Translations under genes and position numbers: made by a program
The notes under the pieces: model-generated
Databases searched by the model: none
What the model was told of the DNA's origin: nothing
What the model saw: the letters and a program-made list of their open reading frames with translations, nothing else
In this document: one piece after another, positions 33,985 through 45,398 of the stretch
How positions within the stretch are numbered: position 1 is the first letter of the stretch
Layout: each line of letters begins with the position of its first letter
Assembly: GCA_035771175.1 (NCBI GenBank)
Contig: CM069597.1
Span: 14,853,001 to 14,917,000 of the forward strand
Reading direction: 5' to 3'
From: Paratinospora sagittata
Taxonomy: Eukaryota; Streptophyta; Magnoliopsida; Ranunculales; Menispermaceae
DNA length: 64,000 nt

Positions 33985-34620
33985 AAAAAGTCCTTCAAGA
34001 CGCTAATGAATTAGCAGTGCTCTCCTAAACTTGTTAAGTTAGGGCGATGATGACTCCTTAGGACACTGATAACATTCAAGGTTGAATTGAGCTGATTAAT
34101 CAGGACGCTCACTTGTATAGTAGCGGCCTTCCTTTAGTCAACCTCTGAAGTTGTCAGGACGCTGATTCAGTATCAGCTTACTGAAAGATTTTTAAAGTTC
34201 TTCAAAGAATGTATCTTTGAGGACACTAATAGTTATAAGTTGAATAATCTATCAGGACACTACCTGGATAGGAGCGCCCTCACCTTTAGGAATTAACTTA
34301 ATAACCTTCAGAATGTTGATTGTCCTTTAGCGTACTTGTTTTTGGTTTCAAATGTTTTTAATATGTGGTAGGACGCTTATAGTGTTGTAGTGCCCTCATG
34401 TTTTGTTTAAAAGTTAGGACGCTTACTCGAAAAGTAGCGCCCTCATGCACTTAATTGTTTTAAAACATAGCAGGACGCTAACTGTGTATTAGCGCCCTCA
34501 GGGTTAAGTCGTTTAAAGTGTCAATGTAAATCAGGATGCTTACAAGTTAGTAGCACCCTCACTTAAGTGTCCTGCTGGATGCTTATACTTAATGAGCGCC
34601 CTCAAGGAATAAAACGACAA
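33985..34620 (+). repeat. Hairpin array I in solo LTR J
   Basis: Units GGACGCT ... AGCGCCCTC as in elements A to E, for example near 34420 (AGGACGCTTACTCG then AGTAGCGCCCTCA) and near 34470. Confidence 0.82.
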
Positions 34621-35679
34621 AGTTGATATTGTGCGTCAAGACAATGATTACGAAATCAAGACGCTAATTCAACAACCATCACTGTTATAATAAGTACACT
34701 GCATCAGTCTACTTTTTCAGAACAAATTTTTGCACAAAGTCTTTTTCAGACTTATCAGATATCTTTTCTGATACATGAATTAAGTTTTTCTAAGACTTTC
34801 ATTTTTCATTAAATCTGAAAAGAACCAGAATGTTAGTAAAAATTGCAGTTGCCATTTTCATATAACATTCTAGCCATTGTGTGTAAACGTTCATATTATT
34901 TGAACTTCAAATGTTTAATGGCTATATCCTATTAAGTCTATAAATACCACTACTTAGAATCAAACAACTCGCCAATCATTTTGTATTATGCCAATACTTT
35001 TTGAAAGTTAATCTGTATCAAAATGTTTTTCAAACATCTAAACTTTCAAAGTATTTTTCACTGATACCTTACGTCTTCAAAAGATTTTCATACTGAGCTT
35101 AATTTATATTCTTTCTTTGAAAATCTATTATATCTGGTATCTGCTCAAATTCTCAGCACTGATTCACACTTAGTATCATTCTTGCTGAAGATAGAATTTG
35201 AGATATAGTTCATGAAAAATACAGTTGTACTTGATTTCATATCTTAAGTATTGTATTGAATTATATCAGTAGTCACTGAACCAGAAGTTTTCATACTTAT
35301 ATTTTTTATCTACTTTGAAAACTGGGTGTCTTTAATTTACACTGGTCCTTCAATTTTCAAGTCAATGTTTATTTGGTATCATATTATTTTCGAAGAAGCA
35401 CTGATTTTCATATCACATCATTCATGTTTTTCAAAACTGCACATGAGCAATACCGAACATTGAAAGGTAAAGGATTGTAAGTGTATTTCATCTTAGCATT
35501 ACGTATTCATATTTCATATCTTTGTAATGCTATGTACTGAGTTTAATTGTAAAGTGTTCTACCCAGTTAGAACCAACATTTTTGTGTTGTAATGCTGGTG
35601 TGTTTTTGGACTAAAACAACCGGGACAAGTGAATGTAGTTCACTTCATGATTTCAGGACTGAAATCATGGTAGGTTATC

Positions 35680-36020
35680 TCTTAACTTGTAAAAGAGAAT
35701 TGGTTCATCCTCATCCCGTAAAAGGATTGGTATGTCCTTAATCTGTAAAATGGTAGGTTATCTCTTAACCTGTAAAAGAGAAACGATTGTTCCTCATCTC
35801 GTAAAAAGATCATGGTTGTTCCTTATCCCGTAAAAAGATAACGGTTCTTCCTTATCCCGTAAAAGGAAAACGGTTCTTCCTTATCCCGTAAAAGGAACAT
35901 GGGTTTTTTCTCATCCCGAAAAAAGGAAATTTGGTTCATCCTTAGCCCGTGAAAGGATAGGTTTGCCTTTAACTTGTAAAATGGCAGTTGTAATGGTTTG
36001 GTTCTCACCCGTAAGAAAAT
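35680..36020 (+). repeat. Hairpin array II in solo LTR J, stem-diverged
   Basis: About eleven units with loop core (C/T)CCGTAA or C(T)TGTAA. The stems differ from unit to unit yet most pair: CTCTT with AAGAG (35684), ATCCT with AGGAT (35706), TTATC with GATAA (35823), TTCCTT with AAGGAA (35850-35900), ATCCTT with AAGGAT (35938), TGCC with GGCA (35963). Confidence 0.82.
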
Positions 36021-36238
36021 TTGTTAGTGGATTGAGAAAATCCTAATTGGGATATTAGGTAGTGGACGTAGGATTGGCCGAACCACTATAAATCTTGTGT
36101 GTCTCACGTTTGCAATTTAGTTTGTGTTCTAGTTTTGCATCCAATTCCAATACATTAATGTATATCACTACGTTATTGGAAGAGAATTTTAAAATTGACC
36201 ATCTCATCCAATTCACCCCCCTCTTGGGTGGACTAACA

Positions 36239-36477
36239 AGGTGAAGTTGGACCTCTAGACTTTCCTATCTTGATATCTATTCACTATTTGATTGCTTACT
36301 TATTCATTTTTATTTCATTGTTTTTAGTTAATTAATTCTCAACTTTGATCATCTAGATAAAGTTAGGGTTAGTAATCATGATATTTAGTGAGAGTTAATC
36401 GATCCTTGAGGACGATAACCCAATTCTCATTGGTATTTTATAACTTGACACCGTACACTTGCGGTTTATCATGTACA
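36239..36477 (+). repeat. LTR I, right part
   Basis: Continuation after solo LTR J: AGGTGAAGTTGG, ATCTAGATAAAGTTAGGG, GAGGACGATAACCC and ACACTTGCGGTTTATCATGTACA. Homologous to H's LTR end at 57130-57267. Confidence 0.75.
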
Positions 36478-36981
36478 ATATTAGATGATGGTTGGCCCAC
36501 GCTGATAGCCAAATGCAATGAGGAAAAAGTATACCTTATGTTGAAATCTCTCGAGGGACGTGTTGTTAAATTCATTATATTTTAATATTCATTTTATTGA
36601 ATTGATTGTTTTGTTGTTATTTTGTGCTTGAATGGTTAAATACATTTAATAATGTTTTGTATAAAGTGTGGGATCTTCCAGAAAACCCACTAAGCTTTTA
36701 CCTCACTCTTCCTACTACATCTCAAGAGATTAGCCATAGGAGATACTGGTGTGACGATGGAAATAGAAGAACATACCAAGTTTAGTTGTTGCAAGTTGAT
36801 GCTTCTGCTGGTGTTTTCCTCAATGTTGTTATTTCACTTCTGGTTATGGGTTGAAGATGTAGTTGTGACACTACGAAGTCACTGACTACATTCTTGGAAT
36901 AAATATGTAATATAAACGCGTGTGATGGGAAAAGAAAAACGGTTAGTTGGGAATCTTTGTTATGTAATATATATATATATG

Positions 36982-37015
<34 letters not shown>

Positions 37016-37290
37016 TGTATACGAGTAGGTAGGAGTTTGTGTATAATTAGAAGAAAATAAAAAGTGGTTTGTATGGGAAATAGGCTCCAATGGCCTTATA
37101 AAATATTGTATATATTTTGCGTATAAATAAAAGTAAAGTTTGAGGAAATTCGTGTCAAATTGTGCACCCAATTTATATAAGTGTTGGCATAATTTGGCTT
37201 TACAAATGCTTACATTCCAAGAAGAGTGGAACAAGGAAAAAAAAAAGAAGATAAACAAAGAAAAGAAGGAACATAAATTGGGGTGTTACA
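36478..37290 (+). repeat. Possible LTR remnant with a (GTAT)n microsatellite
   Basis: Ends GGGGTGTTACA at 37290, a typical LTR terminus, seven bases before a primer-site-like sequence. The 5' boundary is not visible; TGTGGGATCTTCC near 36667 is one candidate. A simple repeat of TA then (GTAT)n lies at 36966-37021. No gene recognised. Confidence 0.4.
36966..37021. repeat. Microsatellite (TA)n/(GTAT)n
   Basis: Short TA run followed by about eight GTAT units. It is long enough to be length-variable between individuals. Confidence 0.9.
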
Positions 37291-37297
37291 ATTAAAG

Positions 37298-37309
37298 TGG
37301 TATCAAAGC
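37298..37309 (+). other. Primer-binding-site-like sequence
   Basis: TGGTATCAAAGC, one base from the initiator-Met primer site TGGTATCAGAGC, seven bases after GGGGTGTTACA. It suggests that an LTR element once began here. The next 230 bases carry no recognisable domain. Confidence 0.5.
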
Positions 37310-37538
37310 GTGACGATCTTCACGTGGAAACAAACACACCAGAACAACGGACAAGTTTGATAAGACGTGGCGATCATCCAACATTTGCAATCTTCATGTC
37401 AAAGTTTATTTACTCTAAGAGACGTAATGTAGTATTCTTGACATTGAAAAAGTCGTACACGTGGTGAGGAGTGGAGAGTGTCACCTCAAAATGGATGTGC
37501 ATCATGTCCACATAAGTGTGTTAGAATAATGGGTATAG

Positions 37539-38671
37539 TGTTACACCCTGTTGGATCCGGGTTTGTCTAATATCCAGACAAATACATTCACAGTCCTCCA
37601 CACAGGATATGACTATAAGGAATTTGCAACAGAACCGTGGCCCATTTCATGACACATACTATATCGAAGATAAGATTGTTTCATTAATATAATAAAGGTG
37701 TTCAAAATATAGTAGAGTTGTACAGGCCATGGTCTCAAAGAGACAAAATAAAAGGGGACAAACCCCCACAAAAATAAATGACCAATGCCATCAAAATAAG
37801 GTGGTAAACAAAAAGATAAGTCCCGACTCACGTCGGGACTGGTAGCTGCCTGCTATATATATCAACCCTAACCCATCTTAATTCCTTGTAAGATGAAGCA
37901 ATGGGGTGAGCTCATAGCTCAGTGGATCACGTAAAGCAAATGCAACATTTACAGAAGATAAATACAACAGCACATAGTATAAGCATTTCAATCCACATCA
38001 ATCAATATAATCATGAAATGCAGCAGTATCCTTTGTACCAACGTATTTGTGCTTTATACATCAAATAGAAACTATGGAGTGCACCGCAGGCCATATGCTT
38101 GGTATCATCATGTGATGGTTCCCATTTAAAATCATGGCGCCAAGCGCATTGCAACTCCAGGTCCTACAAGCAAAGGTGCTCAATCGCATCACGAGGGTTC
38201 CGTGGTTGTCTCAAAGACAAGGGACCACCCTTATCAATGGTATGCCATATGCATGAAGTAATGTAGCATGGTATCATGTATATAAACAATGCAATTCCAT
38301 GCTTATCATAAAGTAAATGAATATGCAAACCTATACATTCTTCCCCACCTTAGGATGCAAGTTTTGACCCAACTCTCGGAGGCAAAGTCTCTGCGCAAAG
38401 TCGGCAAAGTCAAAACACTTTCAAGAGGGGGAAAAGGTTACCAAAAGTTATGGTTGAGTGCAAATGGACACCCCCCCTTTATTTATAGAAAAAGATGGAG
38501 AAAAAGGTCTTGGGCACATGCCCGACTTTTTTTTTGGTTTTTTGGGTGTCGATGCGGGGGTTTTGATGCACGGTTCTGACGTGTTTTCTTCTAGGACAAT
38601 GTTCGGGGTTTACATGTGCATGTATTACAAGTTATTTGGTCTAAAATTGTCAATTTTTCAGGGGCATTACA
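37539..38671 (-). repeat. Ty3/gypsy-type LTR (- strand, 1.13 kb)
   Basis: Minus strand: starts TGTAATGCCCCTGAAAAATTG at 38671, ends GGGTGTAACA at 37539. It is preceded by a purine tract AAGGGGGGTAGA at about 38674-38685. Contains the ACTGAGCTATGAGCTC region typical of plant gypsy LTRs near 37920. As the purine tract is upstream, this is a 3' LTR. Confidence 0.7.
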
Positions 38672-39360
38672 TTCTACCCCCCTTAAAGGAATTTTGCCCC
38701 CAAAATTCAATTAAGGTCATATCCAAATAGTTATAAAAATTTAATACCTGGTTCAATCTTCATCAGAGGGGATGATGATGAACATGTTAAAGTTGTCCTC
38801 CACTCTAGCTGGGTTGTGAGTGCGACGTTGGTCTGGAGGGTTCTGAGGTTCACAAACATTACTATGCTCAGAGTTACCAGAGTGAGCTGGGGTGGGTGAA
38901 TGGAAGGACTCAGGCTGGTATCAAAGTTGTTAGACAACTCTGGCAATGAAGGACGTGTCGGCGATCGTTTAATTGGGCGGCGAGAGATCCTTAGCGAAAG
39001 TAGGCCTCTCATAGCCCAACCTTGAGTCTGCCATCCTCGGCTAGGGGTAGGATTCTGTTCCTGCCAGTTAGAAGGCTCAGGCTTATCGGGTTTCGGAGCA
39101 GGCTGATACCGAGGTGCGCAGGGGATCAGTGGGTTGCGAAAAGTTGGCAGTGGTAGTCGGATACTCTTTCTGGCGGTTTCCCTGGTCCGCTAGACTCCCT
39201 TGGTCAAATTGGGAGCACCCTACTCAAAAGGTTGTGTCATGTGTGGACACAGAACATGAGTGTTATCCGCTTGGTCTTATAGAGGTGTGTGTACTGGTGA
39301 TATGTTGCGCTGCAGAATGCCTGTGAAGGATCACATTTGCCAAGACGAGGACTGGCTATG
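38672..39360 (-). other. Internal 3' end of the same gypsy-type element, no domain recognised
   Basis: Minus-strand sequence leads into the purine tract (GGGGGCAAAATTCC then AAGGGGGGTAG), as in gypsy elements. The only open piece, 39012-38731, shows no motif I know. The stretch stops abruptly at 39361 where the LTR of element G begins. Confidence 0.4.
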
Positions 39361-40772
39361 TGATGCGTGCAAAACGCAAGTGTACGGTTGCCAAGTTATA
39401 ATATAAATCGATGCGAATGGGGTATCGTCCTCAGGGATTGAATTACTACACTAATTATATTGTTCCTCGCCCTAATTTTATCTAGAAAACCAAATTGTGA
39501 TGATCAGTGAACTAAAATAATACTTGAACTAAAACATTAATTAAAATAGCAAGTTATCAGATATTTTCTAAAGAAAAATCAATATTAAAAACATCGAGAG
39601 ATTTGATTTCACCTAATTATCAATTATGCAATATTAGACATGATTGTTATCAAATCCTTATTCAAGTTAATAAGTCAAAATCCTCTAGTTTCTAACACCC
39701 TCTATCGAGTCCCGGGTTAGAATCTATTGCCAAAACACTAGTTTCGATCTATCGATAAAAACCAATACAGTAGCAATGCATTAAGCCTTGTGATTTTCCT
39801 ACAACTTGACAAGATATCGCATATCTATCGATACTACGACCATCTCATGTCATATTTATCATGTTCAAACCTAGAGAACCCTCTATCGAGTGTCACCCCC
39901 CAAGTGTATGATCATTCGATCCGCGGCCAAGAGATCAAAAGCATTAAAGATGGAGAAATATAAATAAACCAAGAATAAATCATTGATAATAAATAAAAAC
40001 TAATGTTATTACATAATCTCTAATATAGGATCCATCTCCTCTCTAGACTAAAAAGTTAGTTCATAACTTGGAATAACAAAAATCAAAACATGTAGAGAAA
40101 CAAGAAAATAAACATCAAAACCCAAACTAGTTGCTATTGAACTTGTAAAATCCTCCTTGACTCCAAGTCGTCTTCTTCGCGTTCCTTTGCTCCTAGCCGT
40201 TTTTTCTCTCTTCTCCAGTGTATTCCCCTCAAAAACCCTAAATTTTGATATATAATATGCCCCAGAGTCATGTAGAATCGAAGTTGGAAAGTGGGGAAGA
40301 ATATATCTCAAAAACATGCTAAAATCCGCAATTTCACACACGCAACGCCGCCGCAGTGCCACTACTTGGCGCTGCAGCGCCCAGAACACCCCCATCTTCT
40401 CCTTTCTTTCCACCACCACAGCGCCGCGATGCCCAAAATTCAATATGGTGCTGTTTTTTCTTCTAGGACAGCCAAGTTTTGCTCTTTTTGACCTTTATTC
40501 TTCATCTTTCTTCTTTTACATCTTCTTGTACATGTATTCATCATCCAAATCCATGACTAACACATCAAAATATCTACAAACAAAGCAAATCAAATCAATG
40601 ACACACCCAAACATATAATGAATAAAATCATAAACTATTAAACCAAAATTATGCATGAAAAACAAAATTAATCCTAAACTAACAAATGCATAAAACTAAC
40701 ATAAACACATCCAACTTATGCATAAAATGTCCTAAAACATTCTCTAAAACCTATCTAAATATGCAACTATCA
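39361..40772 (-). repeat. Element G 3' LTR (1.41 kb)
   Basis: Minus strand: starts TGATAGTTGCATATTTAG at 40772, ends TTTTGCACGCATCA at 39361. Shares with H's LTR the GC-rich island (near 40340-40440), the CACTCGATAGAGGG blocks and ACTTGCG before the end. Confidence 0.82.
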
Positions 40773-42551
40773 ATTATCCCCAAACATAGGACTTTGATCA
40801 TCCCGAGCAAAGGGAAAACAAAACGAAAAACTCATGATCAACATAATCCTTCTAAAGTCACATTCTCGCACAAATAAAGACTTAACTCAACATTGTAAAC
40901 ACATATATGGCCTCCAAGATTACACCTAAAAGAATATTCACTTCTAGGAAGAACGTCAAGATCATAGAGTTGTGTAGAATTTTAACCCAACTCTTACCAA
41001 ACTCCACCTTTGATTCTTTCACATATAAGTACATAGGTAATCTCATCAAATTAATCATGCAAGTCATGATCAAATGCAAGCAAGTATTAAGTATAAGATC
41101 TCAAAATATATTATAGTATCAAATTAATCATGCAAGTCTTTCACGCCACTCTCCACTAATGTAGATCACACACCATTCAGAATCAAAAGGCCTTTCATAG
41201 GTTGTAATGCAAAGCTCATGTTCAAAGGTAGGGAAAAATAGGAACATTGTAGCTCAAAAACACCCTAAACACTTTGATTAATTGCTAACATCCATTACAT
41301 TACATTTGAAACGGAAACCCGAATTTCAGTGCATATATCCTCTGTAAAATTCAACTTTTCATTCACTTCCCATTATTTTGTTTGCTTCTTATCATCACTC
41401 ATTTTTTTTTCTTTCATTCATAATGATACACCCCCAAACTTATTTCTTTTCAATACATAGATGTAACACCCTTTTCTTCTCTTTTTTCATTTTCTTTTCT
41501 TTTTCAATATAACTCACAAGCAAATTTCACAATTTTTTTTTCTTCTTTATCACCTTTTTCTTCACTTTTTTTTTCCCATTGTTCTTCCTTCCAAACAATA
41601 ACACTCCAACATGATCAAAGTGTATAAGGTACATAGGTTGAAAAACAGGGAATTTAAACACGACAAGCTCAAAGTTCACGATGCATAGGTAAGAAAGAAA
41701 ATGATATTCAGCTCAAAATGGGAACTATGGATACAAAAAAAAGTAAGGTAGGCTATTTGGCGCAAACTTTTTCAAACATAGCCTAAATCATCTTCCTCAT
41801 AGTGTGTTTTCTAGGATTTCGCCTCGAGAAGTGATCAAACTTTTTCTAGAATCCCAAGAGATCTAAAATATGACTTTGCAAGCAAAAGTCCATTCCTAAC
41901 AATCTTAATCTAATGATCGAAACCATTCACAATTGGTTAAGTCTCTCCAACAAAACTTAGCAAAATGGATCAAGCACCCAGACATATAGGTATTCTCTAT
42001 ATTCCCCTATCGTTTCATATCTTTAAAGTGTTCTCATGTCATTGGCCTTCCATAAGTAAGTTTAAAATTGTAAAAGAATGTGACTACCTAACCTAAACTA
42101 ATGCACACTCAACAAACTTACCATGACAAAAATTCAAAACCCTCCTCCCAAACTTAAAGCGAGCATTGTCCTCAATGCAAGACGTAAATAAGGAAAAACT
42201 GAGGCAAAAATAAAAGAAGGGAGTTTAGAAAACCCCCTTAACCCAAATGGGTGGAGATCTCGTATGATGCACTCCAATCGCCTCTCCTAGATGCTCCAAG
42301 AAGACCCCCAAACTTACTTTAAAACCTAGATAGGAAAATAAATGAATATGTCAATAGCACGAAACTCAAATCTATACTACAATGACTAAAAACATAAAAC
42401 ATATAAAATAAGAAAACTCCAAAACCAATGGGTTCCCTCCTAACAAGCGCTTGGTTTAAAATCCTCGGCCCAACTTCTTCTTTGTTTCTTTAAAGTGGAT
42501 AATTGAGAAGCACAACCTTTTCATTCCTTTCATCTTGGCCCTTAAAGGGTC
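40773..42551 (-). other. Element G noncoding spacer before the 3' LTR
   Basis: About 1.8 kb without RT, integrase or RNase H. Conserved with H's spacer: AACCCATTGG with a GGGAGG run (near 42430), GCATTGAGGACAATGC (near 42163), pyrimidine-rich stretches near 41400-41590 and AGGTTGTAATG (near 41205). Function unknown. Confidence 0.65.
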
Positions 42552-42866
42552 TTAACCATTTCTTCTTGACCCGAGAAAGAGATCCATCTTTTCCTTATGC
42601 TCAATCATAGTACTTAGTGACTTTTCTTCTTCAACATTTGACATCAAATATAGGTCCTTCCAAATCAAGGGAGTAGGGTCATCTAAATTCTCTATGATTT
42701 CCACAAAGTGCTCCAAGGCATCTTTCAATGTAGGCTTCTCATAAGTAGCGCACTTATCAATTACCCCTTTGACATCAATTCGGTTGCAAGTATTCTTCTT
42801 CCCAGGAGCTTTGGGTATATCGTAGATCTTAAACAACACTTTGTCTTCATTAACCCTCAAGGTAAG
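42552..42866 (-). pseudogene. Element G protease C-terminal fragment
   Basis: Minus-strand frame MRVNEDKVLFKIYDIPKAPG, then RIDVKGVIDKC, ending MDLFLGSRRNG. It is parallel to LRVNEEKVMFNIYNTPKALE ... in element H at 60588, which places it just after the retropepsin fold. The N-terminal part, with the active site, is cut off by H at 42866. Confidence 0.75.
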
Positions 42867-43000
42867 TGATAGTTGATTTAGATAGGTTTTAGAGTATGTT
42901 TTAGGTGTGTTTTAGAACATTTCATACATTAGTTTGATGTGTTTATGTTAGTTTTGATGCATATGTTAGTTTAGGATTAATTAGGCTTTCATGAATTATT
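42867..43000 (+). repeat. Element H 5' LTR, left piece
   Basis: Starts TGATAGTTGATTTAGATAGG and is cut at 43000 by element C. Matches H's 3' LTR at 62652-62790. Confidence 0.85.
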
Positions 43001-44004
43001 TGTTGGCCCAGATATGTCCAAAAGGGGGGTGAATTGGACACTTAGCAGATTTTAACTTTTCTTAAAATGGTGTGGAATAATGAAAACAGATTAAACAAAA
43101 TATAGCAATCAAATACAACAAATGTAAATGAGACAGTATAAGCAAGATTTATAATGGTCCGACCGCGCCTACATCCATTACCTAACCTCTTCAGTTAGGA
43201 TTTGTTCAAACTCCACTATAGACCTTCTTACGGGTGAAGATCAAATCGGTACACTTTCTCAACTTACGGGTGTGAGAACTACCGTTTCTTAGCTTACAGG
43301 TGTGAGAAAACCGTTTCTCAACTTGCGGGTGTGAGAGGACCTATTCTCTACTTACGGGTGTGAGACGACCGTTTATATCTTTGAGCAACACTTGCTCTAA
43401 CATAGTGACTTACTAGTCACTACAAACTGAATACAAGATGAGATATGATTTTCTTTACTTATAATCAAAATGATACTTACAAAGCTTTGGATTGAACCTT
43501 CTGTGATCACAGATTCAGTAAAATATGTATGATGAAGTTTATGCTGAAAACAGGTTCAAAGAGCTTTTGTCTTCTTCAGTGGGTCTTCAAAATAATGAAG
43601 ATGAAGATGAATCAACCCAGAACACTTTAAGTTTTTCTTTCAAAAGATCGTAAGATCAGGCACAAATGAAAGAAGACTAACTTTCAAAAAGTGTTTTAGA
43701 AAAAACGAAAATTGTTAATACGTTTTGAATGAATATCAGTTTCGTATATCATTAGTGGTTTTTCTGCTTTAAGGTAGCACGTATATATAAGAATAATAGA
43801 GGCGCAATGGACTTGATGATTTTTGGCGCTCTAGTTTAATACAAATATAACATTAACATTCTTTTTCGAAATTGATCGATTCAGCTCAATGCATATTAAG
43901 TCGATAGCACCTGAATCATCTGATCATTTCATCAAAGAGGAATGTTCTGACGAGGTTTCAGAATGTTCAAAAAGTTACGAAAAAGTTTTTGGACGATTCT
44001 GAAA

Positions 44005-45398
44005 TGTCACACCCCGCGTATGTGATGAGTACCCCCTCAGGGCATACTCAAGCCAATATGGAACAATAATATTGTCTCATCCCAGTACACAGCCCACTCA
44101 ACAGTGTCTAGTACTCCCGGGATCATTTATCCACACTATTCATTTTATCACACCTGGGTTGTACACAGTGCCCCTTACCCAGGGTGATGAGTACCCCCGT
44201 AGGGCATACTCCAGCCATTGCACCACATAATATTGTCCCAACCCGGTCCAGACCGTCATCACAAGGACGTCTCCCCGGGATCATTTGTCCATACTATTCA
44301 TCATGAATAGTGCAGGGCCTCATCCGGATTTGAACCTCAAACCTCATATACGTTGATTTTGCAATCTGAGTAGCCACTGAACCAATTCCCTGCACTATTC
44401 ATGATGAATAGCGTGGACAAATGATCCCGGAGAGACGTCCTTGTGATGATGGTCTGGACCGGGATGGGACAATATTATGTGGTGCTATGGCTAGAGTATG
44501 CCCTGCGGGGGTACTCATCACCTTGGGTAGGGGGCACTGTGTGCAACCCAGGTGTGACAAAATGAATAGCGTGGACAAATTATCCCGGGGGTACTAGACA
44601 CTGTTGAGTGGGCTGTGTACTAGGATGGGACAATATTATGGTTCCATATTGGCTGAAGTATGCCCTGAGGGGGTACTCATCACCTTGGGTAGGGGGCATT
44701 GTGTGCAACGAAAATGTGACAAAAAAGCCTTATGTATATTGTTCAGTGGTTACTCGGATTACGAAATCAACCTATATGAGGTTTGAGGTCTGAATCCGGG
44801 GGAGGCCCTACACTATTCATGATGAATAGTATAGACAAATGATCCCGGGGAGACGTCCTTGTGATGACGGTCTGGACCAGGATGGGACAATATTATGTGG
44901 TGCTATGGCTGGAGTATGCCCTGCGAGGGTACTCATTACCCTGGGTAGGGGGCACTGTGTGCAACCCAGGTGTGATAAAATGAATAGTGTAGACAAATAA
45001 TCCCGGGGGTACTAGACACTGTTGAGCGGGCTGTGTACTAGGATGGGACAATATTATGGTTCCATATTGGCTGGAGTATGCCTTGAGGGGGTACTCATCA
45101 CCTTGGGTAGGGGGCACTGTGTGCAACCCAGGTGTGACAAAAAGACCTTATGTATATGGTTCAGTGGTTACTCGGATTGCAAAATCAACCTATATGAAGT
45201 TTGATGTTCGAATCCGGGGGAGGCCCTATACTATTCATGATGAATAGTGTGGGCAAATGATCCCGGGGGTGCATCCCCATACCACCGTGGGTGTGTGACG
45301 AGATGAGACAATATTATGTGGTGCTATGGCTAGAGTATGCCCTGCGGGGGTACTCATCACCCTGGGTAGGGGGCACTGTGTGCAACCCAGGTGTGACA
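44005..45398. mobile_element. Foldback insertion with inverted and tandem modules and tRNA-like segments
   Basis: Ends TGTCACACC and GGTGTGACA, with 5-bp duplication TGAAA (44000-44004 and 45399-45403). Inside, modules such as GATGAGTACCCC...CAGGGCATACTC, CACATAATATTGTCCCA and GATCCCGGG recur in both directions: a left arm to about 44390, then inverted copies from 44396 onward, repeated in tandem up to 45398. TATTCATGATGAATA palindromes mark junctions (near 44302, 44397, 44815, 45233). No coding capacity. Could be a foldback element or a rearranged solo LTR. Confidence 0.75.
45156..45215 (+). other. tRNA-like module inside the foldback
   Basis: GGTTCAGTGGTTA resembles an RNA polymerase III A box and GTTCGAATCC (about 45203-45212) a B box, some 33 bases apart. 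A second plus copy (near 44738-44800) has GGTCTGAATCC; an inverted copy lies at 44330-44390. The anticodon arm is not convincing, so this is a tRNA-derived relic rather than a tRNA gene. Confidence 0.45.

Larger units (their letters stand above)
33428..36238 (+). mobile_element. Solo LTR J (Sirevirus-like, 2.81 kb) inside LTR I
   Basis: Begins TGTTAATCTAAGTGG and ends GGTGGACTAACA, flanked by the 5-bp duplication AGGTG at 33423-33427 and 36239-36243. It has no internal region. Inside are array I (33985-34620), array II in a long, diverged form (35680-36020) and the conserved GTAGTGGACGTAGG ... CCGAACCACTATAAATC at 36060. LTR-LTR recombination after insertion explains the solo form. Confidence 0.92.
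39361..42866 (-). mobile_element. Element G: Athila-like Ty3/gypsy element, 3' part (- strand)
   Basis: Minus-strand order: end of the aspartic protease (42861-42552), noncoding spacer, purine tract TTTGGGGATAAT (40773-40784), 3' LTR 40772-39361. The protease end and spacer are homologous to element H (60590-62650). G is cut at 42866 by insertion of H; its 5' half should lie beyond the right end of H, outside the window. Confidence 0.8.

Noticed and set aside
36782..37258. 158-codon minus-strand frame
   Set aside because: Runs through the (GTAT)n microsatellite, giving a YIHTYIHT repeat; a low-complexity artefact.
38289..39326. Several 70-96 codon frames in the gypsy LTR/internal region
   Set aside because: They cross the LTR boundary or lack any gypsy domain.
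45156..45215. A functional tRNA gene
   Set aside because: A- and B-box-like motifs are present, but the acceptor and anticodon stems do not form convincingly.
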